The notes below the pieces were generated by a model. The model saw only the letters and a program-made list of their open reading frames with translations, was not told where the DNA came from and did no database searches. Source: Alphaproteobacteria bacterium (GTDB taxonomy: Bacteria > Pseudomonadota > Alphaproteobacteria > Reyranellales > Reyranellaceae). From it: a stretch of DNA of 64,000 bases. The DNA lies in assembly GCA_017307275.1 (NCBI GenBank), contig JAFKFK010000015.1, forward strand, positions 91,061 to 155,060, read 5' to 3'. Positions 10,576 through 19,441 of this stretch are shown here, piece by piece. The position numbers and the translations under genes were made by a program. Positions within the stretch are counted from its first letter, which is position 1. Each line of letters starts with the position of its first letter.

Positions 10576-11622
10576 TCAGGGCGCCGGCATTGCGGGATTG
10601 TGGGCAGCGCAGCCAACATAAGTCCGTCCCTCGCTGCGCACCTCGACAGAATAGGCGAAGAGCGCGCCGGACATCGAATCGATGCAACGCCGCTCGTCGA
10701 GCATCACCGAGAACTCCGGTCCTTCCGTGGCAGCGTATGCGATCGAACCGCCTTGCCGAACGAGGCCGCCATGCGGTGCACGTTGCGGCGGAGCGCCGCC
10801 GAGGACGTTCAGGAGCAAGTCCCGGGCAGTGATTTCCAGCCGCCACGACGGCTCGTTGCCCAAGCCGATCCACTCGCGCTGATCGAAACGCTCGCGGCAG
10901 CCTGCCGTTTCCACAGCAGCCCGCCGGACCTCGAGCGCCCCGACGCCGGCCCCGGGGCCGCTCTCGCGCCCGCCATAGAACTCCACGAACATAGGACGGC
11001 TCTCCTGCCCCGCCGTCAGCTCGCGCAGCGTGCGGCTCAACTCCTGGCCCGGCGTGCGATCTTCGAGGGCCAGCGGTGCCCCATCGCAAGGCGAGAATTG
11101 CAGCTTGCCGCCGATATCCCTGACGAGCCCGCGCAGCCTGATCGCGCTGGCGGGCAGCGGTGCACGCGGGGCCTCGGGAGCTGCCCGCTGAGCCGGTGGC
11201 TGCTGGGCGGGTTGCGGGGACAAGGCCATGGTCGACTGCGGCGTCGACGCGCCCGGCCCTCGCCCGAAGGGCGTCGGTGCCGCACGGCCCGACAGGACCG
11301 GCAGTGCGTAGAAGAACAACGGCTTGTCGGCACGGTCCAACAGGCAGACGAACTGGGTTTCGAGGGGCGCGCGGTCGCGATAGGTCAACCGGCCGCGAAG
11401 GGTGAGCGCGGCGGCCACGGCCTGAGATCCCGCGTTGGCGCCGATCCTCTCCAGGGTCGGCGGCGGCGCCTCCTGGGCCGTGATCCGCTCGATCGAAGGA
11501 TCGAGCTTGCGATACTGGCCTTCCCCGAACGCAACACACTGCTGCGCGAGGCGGGTCTGTGCCATCGCTGGAAGAGCGAGCACGATCGCGGAGCAGGTGA
11601 GAAGCGGAACAGCGTAGCGCAT
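10576..11622 (-). CDS. Exported COG3650-like protein
   Basis: A 348-residue protein with a signal peptide (MRYAVPLLTCSAIVLALPAMA). An N-terminal half of unknown type is followed by a Pro/Gln/Ala-rich linker (about residues 120-160) and a C-terminal part containing IGLGNEPSWRLEI and ending in MLDERRCIDSMSGALFAYSVEVRSEGRTYVGC. The last part resembles COG3650/META-type periplasmic domains, with cysteines in RRC and VGC that may pair. No enzymatic site is visible. It starts 7 bp after livF and is probably cotranscribed with the importer. Function unknown. Confidence 0.75.
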   Translation of the reverse strand: MRYAVPLLTCSAIVLALPAMAQTRLAQQCVAFGEGQYRKLDPSIERITAQEAPPPTLERIGANAGSQAVAAALTLRGRLTYRDRAPLETQFVCLLDRADKPLFFYALPVLSGRAAPTPFGRGPGASTPQSTMALSPQPAQQPPAQRAAPEAPRAPLPASAIRLRGLVRDIGGKLQFSPCDGAPLALEDRTPGQELSRTLRELTAGQESRPMFVEFYGGRESGPGAGVGALEVRRAAVETAGCRERFDQREWIGLGNEPSWRLEITARDLLLNVLGGAPPQRAPHGGLVRQGGSIAYAATEGPEFSVMLDERRCIDSMSGALFAYSVEVRSEGRTYVGCAAHNPAMPAP

Positions 11623-11629
11623 CAGGCGC

Positions 11630-12424
11630 CTAGGATAGCCAGCGCTTGCGCCTCTTGTAATGCTTGGTGTCGCGATAGGATTTCCGCGTGCCGCCTTCGT
11701 TCAGGCCCAGGTAAAATTCCTTGATGTCGGAATTGTCGCGCAGCTTGTCGGCCGGGCCCTCGAGCACGATCCGGCCGTTTTCCATGACATAGCCGTGGTC
11801 CGCCACGCCCAGCGCCATCGTGGCGTTCTGCTCGACCAACAGGACAGAGAGATTCTCCTGCCTCACAAGCCTGTCGACGATACCGAAGATCTCCTCCACC
11901 AGCATCGGCGCCAGGCCGAGCGATGGCTCATCCAGCAGCACGACCTTGGGCTTGCTCATCAGAGCCCGGCCGATCGCCAGCATCTGTTGCTCACCTCCGG
12001 AGAGGTAACCCGACTGCTGGTGCCGCCTCTCCCTCAGACGCGGGAAATAGGAGTAGACCAAGTCGATCCCCTGCTTCACCACGGCGCCTTCCCTCTGGAC
12101 GTGCCCGCCGGCGATCAGGTTCTCTTCGGTCGTCAGGTGCTCGAACACACGCCGCCCTTCGAATACCTGGACCAGGCCGAGCCCTGTGACGTCGTGAGCC
12201 CGCATGCCATCGATGCGGTGCTCGCCAAGTTGGATCGTGCCTTTGGTGACCTCGCCACGCTCGCCGTGAAGCACGCCCGAAATCGCCTTCAGGGTCGTCG
12301 TCTTACCCGCGCCATTGGCCCCGAGCAGGGTCGTGATGGCGCCCTCTCGCACGTCGATCGACACCCCCTTCAGGACGAGGATGACGCGGTCATAGACGAC
12401 TTCGATGTTGTTGATGGCCAGCAT
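11630..12424 (-). CDS. livF: Branched-chain-type ABC transporter ATPase, LivF-like
   Basis: A 264-residue ATP-binding subunit with Walker A GANGAGKTT, Q-loop QVFEGRRVFEHLTTEENL, signature LSGGEQQMLAIGRAL, Walker B VVLLDEPSLGLAP and the H-loop position occupied by VEQN as in LivF proteins. The C-terminus carries a basic tail (RKSYRDTKHYKRRKRWLS) somewhat longer than typical. It sits after the binding-protein gene and with LivG would form the nucleotide-binding pair of the importer on the cytoplasmic face. Confidence 0.93.
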   Translation of the reverse strand: MLAINNIEVVYDRVILVLKGVSIDVREGAITTLLGANGAGKTTTLKAISGVLHGERGEVTKGTIQLGEHRIDGMRAHDVTGLGLVQVFEGRRVFEHLTTEENLIAGGHVQREGAVVKQGIDLVYSYFPRLRERRHQQSGYLSGGEQQMLAIGRALMSKPKVVLLDEPSLGLAPMLVEEIFGIVDRLVRQENLSVLLVEQNATMALGVADHGYVMENGRIVLEGPADKLRDNSDIKEFYLGLNEGGTRKSYRDTKHYKRRKRWLS

Positions 12425-12468
12425 GGCGTGTCGGGCGGCGATTGCTCGCCGCCCGTCCGTCAGTTCGT

Positions 12469-13719
12469 TCAGGACTTCTTCGATTCAGCGTCCAGGTGCT
12501 TCTGGATCACGGAGCGATACCCCTGGAACCAATCCTTGGTCTTCGTCAGCTTGCCGCCCTTCACCGTCCAGATCTGGACCCAACCACCGCCTTCATGGTC
12601 GGCTGGCGTGATCTCCATCGGCGGGACGAGTCCGCCCAGAGTGAAGCCCTTGATCGACTCCATGCCATTCTTGACCTCCTCGGAGGTCGGCGCAGCGCCG
12701 TTCTTCGCCTTGATGGCATTCCGCACGGCCTCGACGTGCAACGCCGCAATCAGGACACCGCGGTTGTAGTAGACGGTCGAGTCCATTTCCTTCGGCGGGG
12801 TCTTGCCTTGCGCCTTGTACATGGCCTCGATGTCCTTCAGCACCGGGAAGTCCTTGCCGACGCCGGCGAACTGGATGGTGTTGTAGCCTTCAGCGACGCC
12901 CATCCCGCCTGCCGCGATGATGTCGGCTTCGGCGCTGCCCCACACAAAGGCCACCACCTTGCTGAGCGGGAATCCCTTGCCTTTCAGCTCCTTCATCGAG
13001 ACCGACGGCGCACGGCCAAACAGATGGGTGATCACGAAGTCGGGCTTGAAGCGGCCCGTGATGTCGAGGATCTGGGCACCCATTTCGACGCCCGGTGCCG
13101 GGACCGCGAAGGTCCTCATCTCGAAGCCTTCCGCCTTGGCGAGATCTTCAAGGATCGGCAATGCCTCCTTGCCAGCAGGATTATCGTAGAACAGATAGGC
13201 GATCTTCTTGCCCTTGAGGTTGCCGCCCAGCCGCTCCTTGGCGAAGGCGACGGCCGCTCCCGCCTGCGACCAGTAGCTGGCGGCAATCGGGAAGGTATAG
13301 GGGAAGCGCTTGCCATCGGCCGCCGAGGCGGTCCCGAAGCCCGGCGAGGTACCGAGAATCTTGTCTTCCTCGAGCTTCTTGTTCAGCGCCGCAGTCTGGG
13401 GCGTGCCGTAGAGCCCTTCGAGGACCGCGCCCTCCTTCTTGAAACGCTCATGCGCTTCCATGGCGGGCGGCACCTTGTACTCGTTGTCGATCTCGAGAAC
13501 CTTGATCTTGAAGCCCTCGACGCCGCCCTTGCTGTTCACCAGCCCGATATAGTCGTGATAACCCGGACACAGGTTGACGCCGACTGTCGCTGTCGGTCCG
13601 GTGCGGTCGCACTGGAGGCCGAACACGAGTTCCTTCTGCGCGAAAGCCTGCCCTCCGCCGAACACAAGGGTTGCGGTGGTCGCCGCGACCCCAAGCCAAC
13701 TCCTTACGAACCTCGTCAT
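12469..13719 (-). CDS. Branched-chain-type ABC transporter substrate-binding protein
   Basis: A 416-residue periplasmic protein with a signal peptide (to about residue 27, QAFA) and the Peripla_BP_6 fold (ELVFGLQCDRTGPTATVG; EGLYGTPQTAAL; KIAYLFYDN; VAFVWGSAEADIIAAGG). It lies inside the liv-like operon between livM and livF, so it is the cognate binding protein. The operon also encodes an acyl-CoA ligase, which suggests an aromatic or aliphatic carboxylate rather than leucine as the substrate; this is inference from context. Confidence 0.9.
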   Translation of the reverse strand: MTRFVRSWLGVAATTATLVFGGGQAFAQKELVFGLQCDRTGPTATVGVNLCPGYHDYIGLVNSKGGVEGFKIKVLEIDNEYKVPPAMEAHERFKKEGAVLEGLYGTPQTAALNKKLEEDKILGTSPGFGTASAADGKRFPYTFPIAASYWSQAGAAVAFAKERLGGNLKGKKIAYLFYDNPAGKEALPILEDLAKAEGFEMRTFAVPAPGVEMGAQILDITGRFKPDFVITHLFGRAPSVSMKELKGKGFPLSKVVAFVWGSAEADIIAAGGMGVAEGYNTIQFAGVGKDFPVLKDIEAMYKAQGKTPPKEMDSTVYYNRGVLIAALHVEAVRNAIKAKNGAAPTSEEVKNGMESIKGFTLGGLVPPMEITPADHEGGGWVQIWTVKGGKLTKTKDWFQGYRSVIQKHLDAESKKS

Positions 13720-13747
13720 GGGTTCCTCCCTTCGCTATTGCGCCCCT

Positions 13748-14815
13748 CTAGTACGAGAAGGGCCAGACCCGGAAATAACTCCGGATATTGCGCCAAAGCC
13801 TGTTAAGCCCCTCCGGCTCGACAATGAGAAAGAAGATGATCAGCCCGCCGAACACGCCCAGCCGAAGCCCGGAAATGACATTGGCCATCTCCGCCGTGGT
13901 GAAGAACAGCGAGCCCACATCCTCCATGAAGATGCGGATCACGATGGGAAGCAGGGTCACGAAGACGGCGCCGAAGATCGAGCCCAGCACCGATCCCAGC
14001 CCGCCGATGATGATCATGGCCAGGTAGTCGATCGAGACGATGAGCTGGAACTGCTCGTAGTTCGCGATGCCGAAATAGTAGGTGTAGAGCACGCCGCAGA
14101 CACCGGCATAGAAAGACGAGATCGCAAAGGCGAGCAGCTTGTAACGGTAGATGTTGATGCCGATGATCTCGGCCGCGATGTCCTGGTCGCGCACGGCGAC
14201 GAATGCCCGGCCGATGCGGCTGCGGGCCAGGTTCAACGTCGCAATGATCGCCAGTACGGCGAAGAACAGCAGGAAGAAGTAAAGGCTGCCCTGGGTGTTG
14301 AAGCTGAAGCCGAACAGGCTCGGCCGATCGACCTCAATGGATGCCTGGGCGCCGCCTGAGATCGCCGGCACGCGATTGATCGTCCATTCGATGATGAGCT
14401 GGCCCGCCAGGGTCGCGATGGCGAGATAGAGGCCCTTGATGCGCAGGCTGGGCATGCCGACGATCACGCCGATTGCTGCCGCCATGAGGCCGCCGGCTGG
14501 CAAAGTGATCCAGAACGGCAGGCCGAGCTTCACGGCCAGATTGGCCGCTGTATAAGCGCCAACCGACATGAAGGCCGCATGTCCAATCGAAATCTGGCCG
14601 GTGTAGCCCACCAAGATGTTGAGCCCGAGCGCGCCCACAATGGCGATGAAGATCAGGTTCAGGATCGACAGATAGTATTCGTGAACGGTGAGCGGAATGA
14701 TCACGACAAAGAGCAGCGCCAGCGCCGCCACTGTCCATTTGGCAATGGGCAATGGATAGAGCGCTGCATCGGCGGCGTAGGTCGTCTTGAAGAACCCGGA
14801 TTCGCGATGGAACAT
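13748..14815 (-). CDS. livM: Branched-chain-type ABC transporter permease, LivM-like
   Basis: A 355-residue inner-membrane permease with about ten hydrophobic segments (for example WTVAALALLFVVIIPLTV, LIFIAIVGALGLNILVGYTG, FFLLFFAVLAIIATLNL). The family motif GYTGQISIGHAAFMSVGAYTAA near the N-terminus and the cytoplasmic EAA-like loop around SRIGRAFVAVRDQDIAAEIIGIN are present. It pairs with the LivH-like permease encoded immediately upstream (6-bp gap). Confidence 0.92.
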   Translation of the reverse strand: MFHRESGFFKTTYAADAALYPLPIAKWTVAALALLFVVIIPLTVHEYYLSILNLIFIAIVGALGLNILVGYTGQISIGHAAFMSVGAYTAANLAVKLGLPFWITLPAGGLMAAAIGVIVGMPSLRIKGLYLAIATLAGQLIIEWTINRVPAISGGAQASIEVDRPSLFGFSFNTQGSLYFFLLFFAVLAIIATLNLARSRIGRAFVAVRDQDIAAEIIGINIYRYKLLAFAISSFYAGVCGVLYTYYFGIANYEQFQLIVSIDYLAMIIIGGLGSVLGSIFGAVFVTLLPIVIRIFMEDVGSLFFTTAEMANVISGLRLGVFGGLIIFFLIVEPEGLNRLWRNIRSYFRVWPFSY

Positions 14816-14821
14816 GGGTGC

Positions 14822-15718
14822 CTACACGCGCTCGATCTTGCGTTTGCCGAAGATGCCGTAGGGCCTGATCATCAGGACCAGGATCATCAGCACATAAGGC
14901 GCGAAGTCCTTGGTGCCGCCGCCCACATAGGGGTCGAGATAGCCTGCCGCCAGACTCTCGACGATGCCGATGATCAATCCGCCAACCAGCGCACCGCCAA
15001 TCGAATCGAGCCCGCCCAGGATCACCACCGGGAACACCTTGAGGCCGACCAGCGCGAGATGGACGTCGACGCCCAGCATGCTGCCCCACACGACGCCCCC
15101 CAAGGCCGAGACGACGCCTGCCATTGCCCAGGCAAGGGCGAAATAGCGTTCGACATTGATGCCCATCGCCTGCGCCACCTGCTGATTGTCGGCGACGGCG
15201 CGCATGGCAACACCCATGCGGCTCTTCTTGAAGAACCAACTGAAGGCCAAAAAGAACAGGATCGCGACCACCGCCCCCAGGACCTGGACCGGCGGCAGGC
15301 TGGCCGGGCCGAGGACGATGGGCTCGTCACCGATGGGCAACGACACCGCCCTGGTCTCGCTTCCAAAGATCACGGGCCCCAGGCCGCGCAACATGGCGGC
15401 CAGGCCGATGGTAGCCATGATCACCGCCACGACGGGACGGCCAAGCAACGGTCGCAGCACGACACGTTCCAAGCCGAAGCCGAAACCGATCATGACGGCC
15501 ACGACGATGACGATAGCAGCGATGAGCGGTGCGCCCTCGAAACCCAGAACGACCGCCACGATCAAGCCAGCCAACATCACGAACTCGCCCTGGGCGAAGT
15601 TGATGGCGTCGGTCGCCTTGTAGACAAGGACAAATCCCAACGCGATCAGCGAATACATCAGTCCGATGGAAGCGCCATTCAGGATCAGGGCGAAGGCAAA
15701 TTCGAGATCCTCGGACAT
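14822..15718 (-). CDS. livH: Branched-chain-type ABC transporter permease, LivH-like
   Basis: A 298-residue permease with about eight membrane segments and the LivH signatures NGASIGLMYSLIALGFVLVY, INFAQGEFVMLAG and SRMGVAMRAVADNQQVAQAMGIN, the last being the ATPase-contacting loop. The ATG at 15718 has GAGGGAG upstream; the longer frame overlaps the ligase gene and is rejected. It forms the transmembrane heterodimer with LivM. Confidence 0.92.
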   Translation of the reverse strand: MSEDLEFAFALILNGASIGLMYSLIALGFVLVYKATDAINFAQGEFVMLAGLIVAVVLGFEGAPLIAAIVIVVAVMIGFGFGLERVVLRPLLGRPVVAVIMATIGLAAMLRGLGPVIFGSETRAVSLPIGDEPIVLGPASLPPVQVLGAVVAILFFLAFSWFFKKSRMGVAMRAVADNQQVAQAMGINVERYFALAWAMAGVVSALGGVVWGSMLGVDVHLALVGLKVFPVVILGGLDSIGGALVGGLIIGIVESLAAGYLDPYVGGGTKDFAPYVLMILVLMIRPYGIFGKRKIERV

Positions 15719-15729
15719 CCCCCGCTCCC

Positions 15730-17670
15730 TCAGGCTGCTCGTTGAATAGGTCGGGCTGCCCCCGCATCGTGGAGAGCGATGGTCGATACCAGGGTCGACC
15801 GGCGGCCATCCTCGAACGTGATCTCCATGGTCACATCGACTTCGTGTTTGCCGCCGTAGAAGGCGTCGATGACATTGGCGTACTTCTCCGCAACGAATCG
15901 CCGCCTGACTTTGCGTGTTCGCGTCATCTCCGCATCGTCGGCGTCGAGTTCCTTGTTGAGCAGCATGTAGCGCTTCACCTGCTGCATGTCGGGCAAGGTT
16001 GCGTTGGCTTTGGCGATCTCCTCGCCGATAAGGGCCGCAATCTCCGGTTTGCGGCTGAGATCCATGTAGCTCGTGTAGGCAAGACCGCGCTTCTCGGCCC
16101 AGGTCCCCACCGTTTGCATGTCGATGGCGATCATCGCGGCCACGCACGGCCGCTGGTCGCCGAACGCCACGGCCTCGCGAATGAACGGGCTGAACTTCAG
16201 CTTGTTCTCGATGAACTGCGGCGCAAAGGCCGAGCCATCGTTCAGTTTTCCGACATCCTTGGCGCGGTCGATGATGACCAGGTGTCCCTGCTTGTCGAAG
16301 AAGCCTGCGTCGCCCGTCTTGAGCCAGCCATCGGGCGTCACCGTTTCGCGCGTGATATCGTCCTGTTTGAAGTAGCCGCCGAAGACATTCGGCCCCTTCA
16401 GCATGACCTCGCCGCGGTCGTCGATCTTCACTTCGATCCGCGGGATCGGCCGCCCGACTGTGTTGGGATTGGCTTCGGCATCCGCTTGGCAGGAGATCAT
16501 CGCCGACGCCTCGGTCGCGCCGTAGACCTGCTTCAGGTTAATGCCGAACGAGCGGAAGAAACGATAGGTGTCGGGGCCGAGCGGCGCGCCACCCGTGTAG
16601 CACCAGCGCGCATTGCGAAGTCCTAACTGGTCGCGCACCGGCCCGTAGACCATGACCTCGCCGACCGCCAGCCCCAGCCGGTCCGCGATAGACAGCGGCT
16701 TGCCATCGGAGCGCTTCAGTTCGCAGCGCTCGGCCAGGCCACGGAACAGTTCGAAGACCCGCCGTTTAAGCGGCGTGGCATCGCCCGCCTTGACCTGCAT
16801 CAGGGTGAGCATGTTCTCCCAGATGCGTGGCGGCGCAAGCATCGTGTCGGGGCCCAGCTCGCGCAGGTCGCGCTGAACCGTCTCGGGATTCTCCGGGCAG
16901 TTGGCGATCAATCGTGCCATCAGGGCCATGCCGAGCGTGAAGGCCGCGTCGCCAACCCAGGCCATCGGCAGATAGGACAACCAGTTGTCGCCCTGCTTGA
17001 CGTCGTTTACCTCGACGAAGGATTCCGCCGTGGCGATCATGTTGCGATGACTGAGCATCACCCCTTTGGGATTGCCCGTCGTGCCCGATGTGTAGGCGAT
17101 CATCGCCATGTCATCGGCGGTGCCTTTGGCGAGCTCGCTTTCGTAGAATCCGGGGCTCGCCTGGGCGAAGGCCCTGCCCTCCTTTAATACGCTTTCGAAC
17201 GAGCGCAGGATCGGATCGTCGTAGAAGGACAGCCCACGCGGATCGTCGAACACGATCCAGCTCAGTCGAGGCAACCTGTCCTTGAGCGACAGTGCCTTGT
17301 CGACCTGCTCCTGGTCCTCGGCGACGATCACCGACGTCTCGGCATGGTTCAGCACATAGACCAGCTCCGAGGCGATTGAATCCTGATAGACCGGCACCGA
17401 GACACCGCCCAACGCCTGCGCCGCGAGCTGCGCGAAGTAGAGCTGCGGGCGATTGTCGCCGACGACCGAGAGCTTGTCGCCGCGCCGGAAACCCATCGCC
17501 ATCAATCCAAGGGCAAAAGCCCGGACATTGTCGTGATAGGCTGACCAGCTATAGGTCTGCCAGACGCCGCGTGTCTTCTCGCGAATGCCTGGTCCTTTGG
17601 GATCTTCCGCTGCATTGCGTTGCAGCAGCTTGGGCAATGTCGCGGTCTCGGCAGCGTCGACTATGCTCAT
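15730..17670 (-). CDS. AMP-dependent acyl-CoA synthetase (long-chain/aryl type)
   Basis: A 646-residue ANL-superfamily ligase. The P-loop YTSGTTGNPKGVMLSHRN, the ATEASAMI adenine-site stretch, LKTGDAGFFDKQGHLVIIDRAKDV hinge region and a C-terminal domain are present. It would activate a carboxylic acid to its CoA thioester in the cytoplasm. It starts in a 4-bp ATGA overlap with livG and is followed 11 bp later by livH, so it is embedded in the importer operon. That arrangement is common for uptake and activation of aromatic or fatty acids and argues that the importer does not primarily serve leucine. The final residues (ARPIQRAA) are basic. Confidence 0.92.
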   Translation of the reverse strand: MSIVDAAETATLPKLLQRNAAEDPKGPGIREKTRGVWQTYSWSAYHDNVRAFALGLMAMGFRRGDKLSVVGDNRPQLYFAQLAAQALGGVSVPVYQDSIASELVYVLNHAETSVIVAEDQEQVDKALSLKDRLPRLSWIVFDDPRGLSFYDDPILRSFESVLKEGRAFAQASPGFYESELAKGTADDMAMIAYTSGTTGNPKGVMLSHRNMIATAESFVEVNDVKQGDNWLSYLPMAWVGDAAFTLGMALMARLIANCPENPETVQRDLRELGPDTMLAPPRIWENMLTLMQVKAGDATPLKRRVFELFRGLAERCELKRSDGKPLSIADRLGLAVGEVMVYGPVRDQLGLRNARWCYTGGAPLGPDTYRFFRSFGINLKQVYGATEASAMISCQADAEANPNTVGRPIPRIEVKIDDRGEVMLKGPNVFGGYFKQDDITRETVTPDGWLKTGDAGFFDKQGHLVIIDRAKDVGKLNDGSAFAPQFIENKLKFSPFIREAVAFGDQRPCVAAMIAIDMQTVGTWAEKRGLAYTSYMDLSRKPEIAALIGEEIAKANATLPDMQQVKRYMLLNKELDADDAEMTRTRKVRRRFVAEKYANVIDAFYGGKHEVDVTMEITFEDGRRSTLVSTIALHDAGAARPIQRAA

Positions 17671-18488
17671 GATCGCCCTCCAGCCTTGCCGGTACCGAGG
17701 TAAGCTTCGATCACCTTGGGATCGCGCTGCACTTCCTCCGGTGTGCCGGCAGCGATGCGCCGGCCGCGATCGAGCACGACGACGCGATCGGAAATGTCCA
17801 TGACGACGCCCATATCGTGCTCGATCAGGACGACGGTAACGCCGCGTTCCTGATTCACGTCGAGGACATAGCGCGCCATGTCCTCCTTCTCGTCCTGGTT
17901 CATGCCGCCCATAGGCTCGTCGAGCAGCAGAACCTTAGGTTCGAGAGCCAATGCCCGGCCGAGCTCGACCCGCTTGCGCAGCCCGTAGGCCAGGGCCGCA
18001 GTGGGCTGCTTGCGCAGGTCCTGGAGCTTCAGGAACTCGATGATCTCCTCGATCGCCTCGCGGTGGGCGATGTCTTCCTTCTGTGCCATTCCCCAGTAGA
18101 TGACGCTCGACAACACGCCGGCCTTCATGCGCACGTGCCGGCCGAGCATCAGATTGTCGAGGACGGTAAGGCCGCTGAAGAGAGCGATGTTCTGGAAAGT
18201 GCGCGCGATGCCCAACGCTGCAATATCGCTCGGCTTCTTCTGCGTGATGTCCTGGCCTTCCAGCATGACTCGGCCAGTGTCGGGCTTGTAGAATCCCGAG
18301 ATCATGTTCAGGAGAGAGGTCTTGCCGGCGCCGTTCGGGCCGATAATGGAGAGGATGCCGCCGCGCGGCACTTCGAGGGAAACGTCCTGCACAGCAGCGA
18401 CGCCGCCGAACCGCTTCGACACGCTTTCGACCGCGAGCTGGTTGTCGCCCTCACGCGCAGGTATGCGCTGGGCGGACGCCCCCACCAT
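17667..18488 (-). CDS. livG: Branched-chain-type ABC transporter ATPase, LivG-like
   Basis: A 273-residue ATP-binding subunit: Walker A GPNGAGKTSLLN, signature region LAYGLRKRVELGRAL, Walker B VLLLDEPMGGMN and the H-loop LIEHDMGVVMDISDRVVVLDRG. About 15 N-terminal residues (MVGASAQRIPAREGD) precede the usual LivG start. It is the first gene of the operon, with a strong AGGGAGGG site before the ATG at 18488, so the operon promoter lies in the 93-bp gap upstream. Confidence 0.93.
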   Translation of the reverse strand: MVGASAQRIPAREGDNQLAVESVSKRFGGVAAVQDVSLEVPRGGILSIIGPNGAGKTSLLNMISGFYKPDTGRVMLEGQDITQKKPSDIAALGIARTFQNIALFSGLTVLDNLMLGRHVRMKAGVLSSVIYWGMAQKEDIAHREAIEEIIEFLKLQDLRKQPTAALAYGLRKRVELGRALALEPKVLLLDEPMGGMNQDEKEDMARYVLDVNQERGVTVVLIEHDMGVVMDISDRVVVLDRGRRIAAGTPEEVQRDPKVIEAYLGTGKAGGRS

Positions 18489-18581
18489 GAACCCTCCCTA
18501 AACTCAGCCCTCTTGTTCGCTTATAGTTATAGGCATCATGCATATTCCGTAGAGCGGACGCAACCTGTCGGGAGTTCGGCC
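18489..18581. promoter_or_regulatory. Divergent promoter region between livG and the deacetylase gene
   Basis: This 93-bp gap separates two divergent genes. Its only AT-rich patch is TTATAGTTATA at 18521-18531, which reads as TATAGT on the plus strand and TATAAC on the minus strand and could serve as a -10 box in either direction. No clear -35 boxes or palindrome are visible. Confidence 0.3.
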
Positions 18582-19436
18582 ATGCCACGTCATATCGTCT
18601 GTCTGACCTTCGACCACGACCACGTGTCCGGTCTGATTGCACGTGGCATGACCTCCCCAACGGCAATTTCACGCGGCGAGTACGATATCGTCGTCATCCC
18701 GCGCCTGGTCGCCCTGCTAGAGCGCTACGGCATCAAGGCGACCTTCTTCACGCCCGGCCATACGATCGACAGTACGCCCGCAGCGGTTACCCCCTACGTC
18801 GAGGCCGGGCACGAGCTTGCCCATCACGGCTGGACGCACCGCCTACCGGTCACTCTTTCTCGCGAGGAGGAGGAAGAGGAAATCGTCCGCGGTAATGAGT
18901 CGATCAAGCGCATCAGCGGGCAGACGGCGCGCGGCTATCGCTCCCCGGCCTGGGATCTCTCCCCTCATTCCATCGATCTGCTGCTGAAGCACGGCATCCG
19001 GTACGACAGCTCGCTCATGGGCAACGACTACGATTGCTACTATGCGCGCCAGGGCGACGTTGCCGAGCTGATGAAGCCGCTGGTGCGCGGCCGCGAAACC
19101 GCACTGATCGAGATGCCGATCAGCTGGTCGCTCGACGACTATCCCGCCTTCGAATACATGCGCCTGCCCAATGGCTCGGTTCAGCAGGGGCTGATGAATG
19201 CGACCGCCGTGCTCGAGAACTTCGTCGACGATTTCACCTACATGACGCGGGTCTGCGATTACGGAATCCTGACCTACACCTTCCATCCGCATGTCATCGG
19301 TCGCGGCCATCGCATGATGATGCTGGAACGGCTCATCCAGCGCCTGATCGAAGGTGGCGCGGTATTCATGACCATGGAAGACGCCATGCAGGACTGGCTG
19401 GCGCGACGCCAGGGTGTCGCCCAGGCTGCGGAGTAA
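18582..19436 (+). CDS. Polysaccharide-deacetylase (NodB-fold) family hydrolase
   Basis: A 284-residue cytoplasmic protein (no signal peptide) with the NodB fold. The catalytic base region CLTFDHDH (D11, D13), the metal HxxxH in HHGWTH (H82, H86), RSPAWDLSPHSIDLL and TFHPHVIGRGHR are visible. Family members remove acetyl or formyl groups from carbohydrates, and cytoplasmic branches act on small amides such as allantoin or peptides. A run of six glutamates (REEEEEEIVRG) follows the HxxxH motif. GGGAG about 9 bases before the ATG supports the start. Substrate unknown. Confidence 0.88.
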   Translation: MPRHIVCLTFDHDHVSGLIARGMTSPTAISRGEYDIVVIPRLVALLERYGIKATFFTPGHTIDSTPAAVTPYVEAGHELAHHGWTHRLPVTLSREEEEEEIVRGNESIKRISGQTARGYRSPAWDLSPHSIDLLLKHGIRYDSSLMGNDYDCYYARQGDVAELMKPLVRGRETALIEMPISWSLDDYPAFEYMRLPNGSVQQGLMNATAVLENFVDDFTYMTRVCDYGILTYTFHPHVIGRGHRMMMLERLIQRLIEGGAVFMTMEDAMQDWLARRQGVAQAAE

Positions 19437-19441
19437 CAGCT

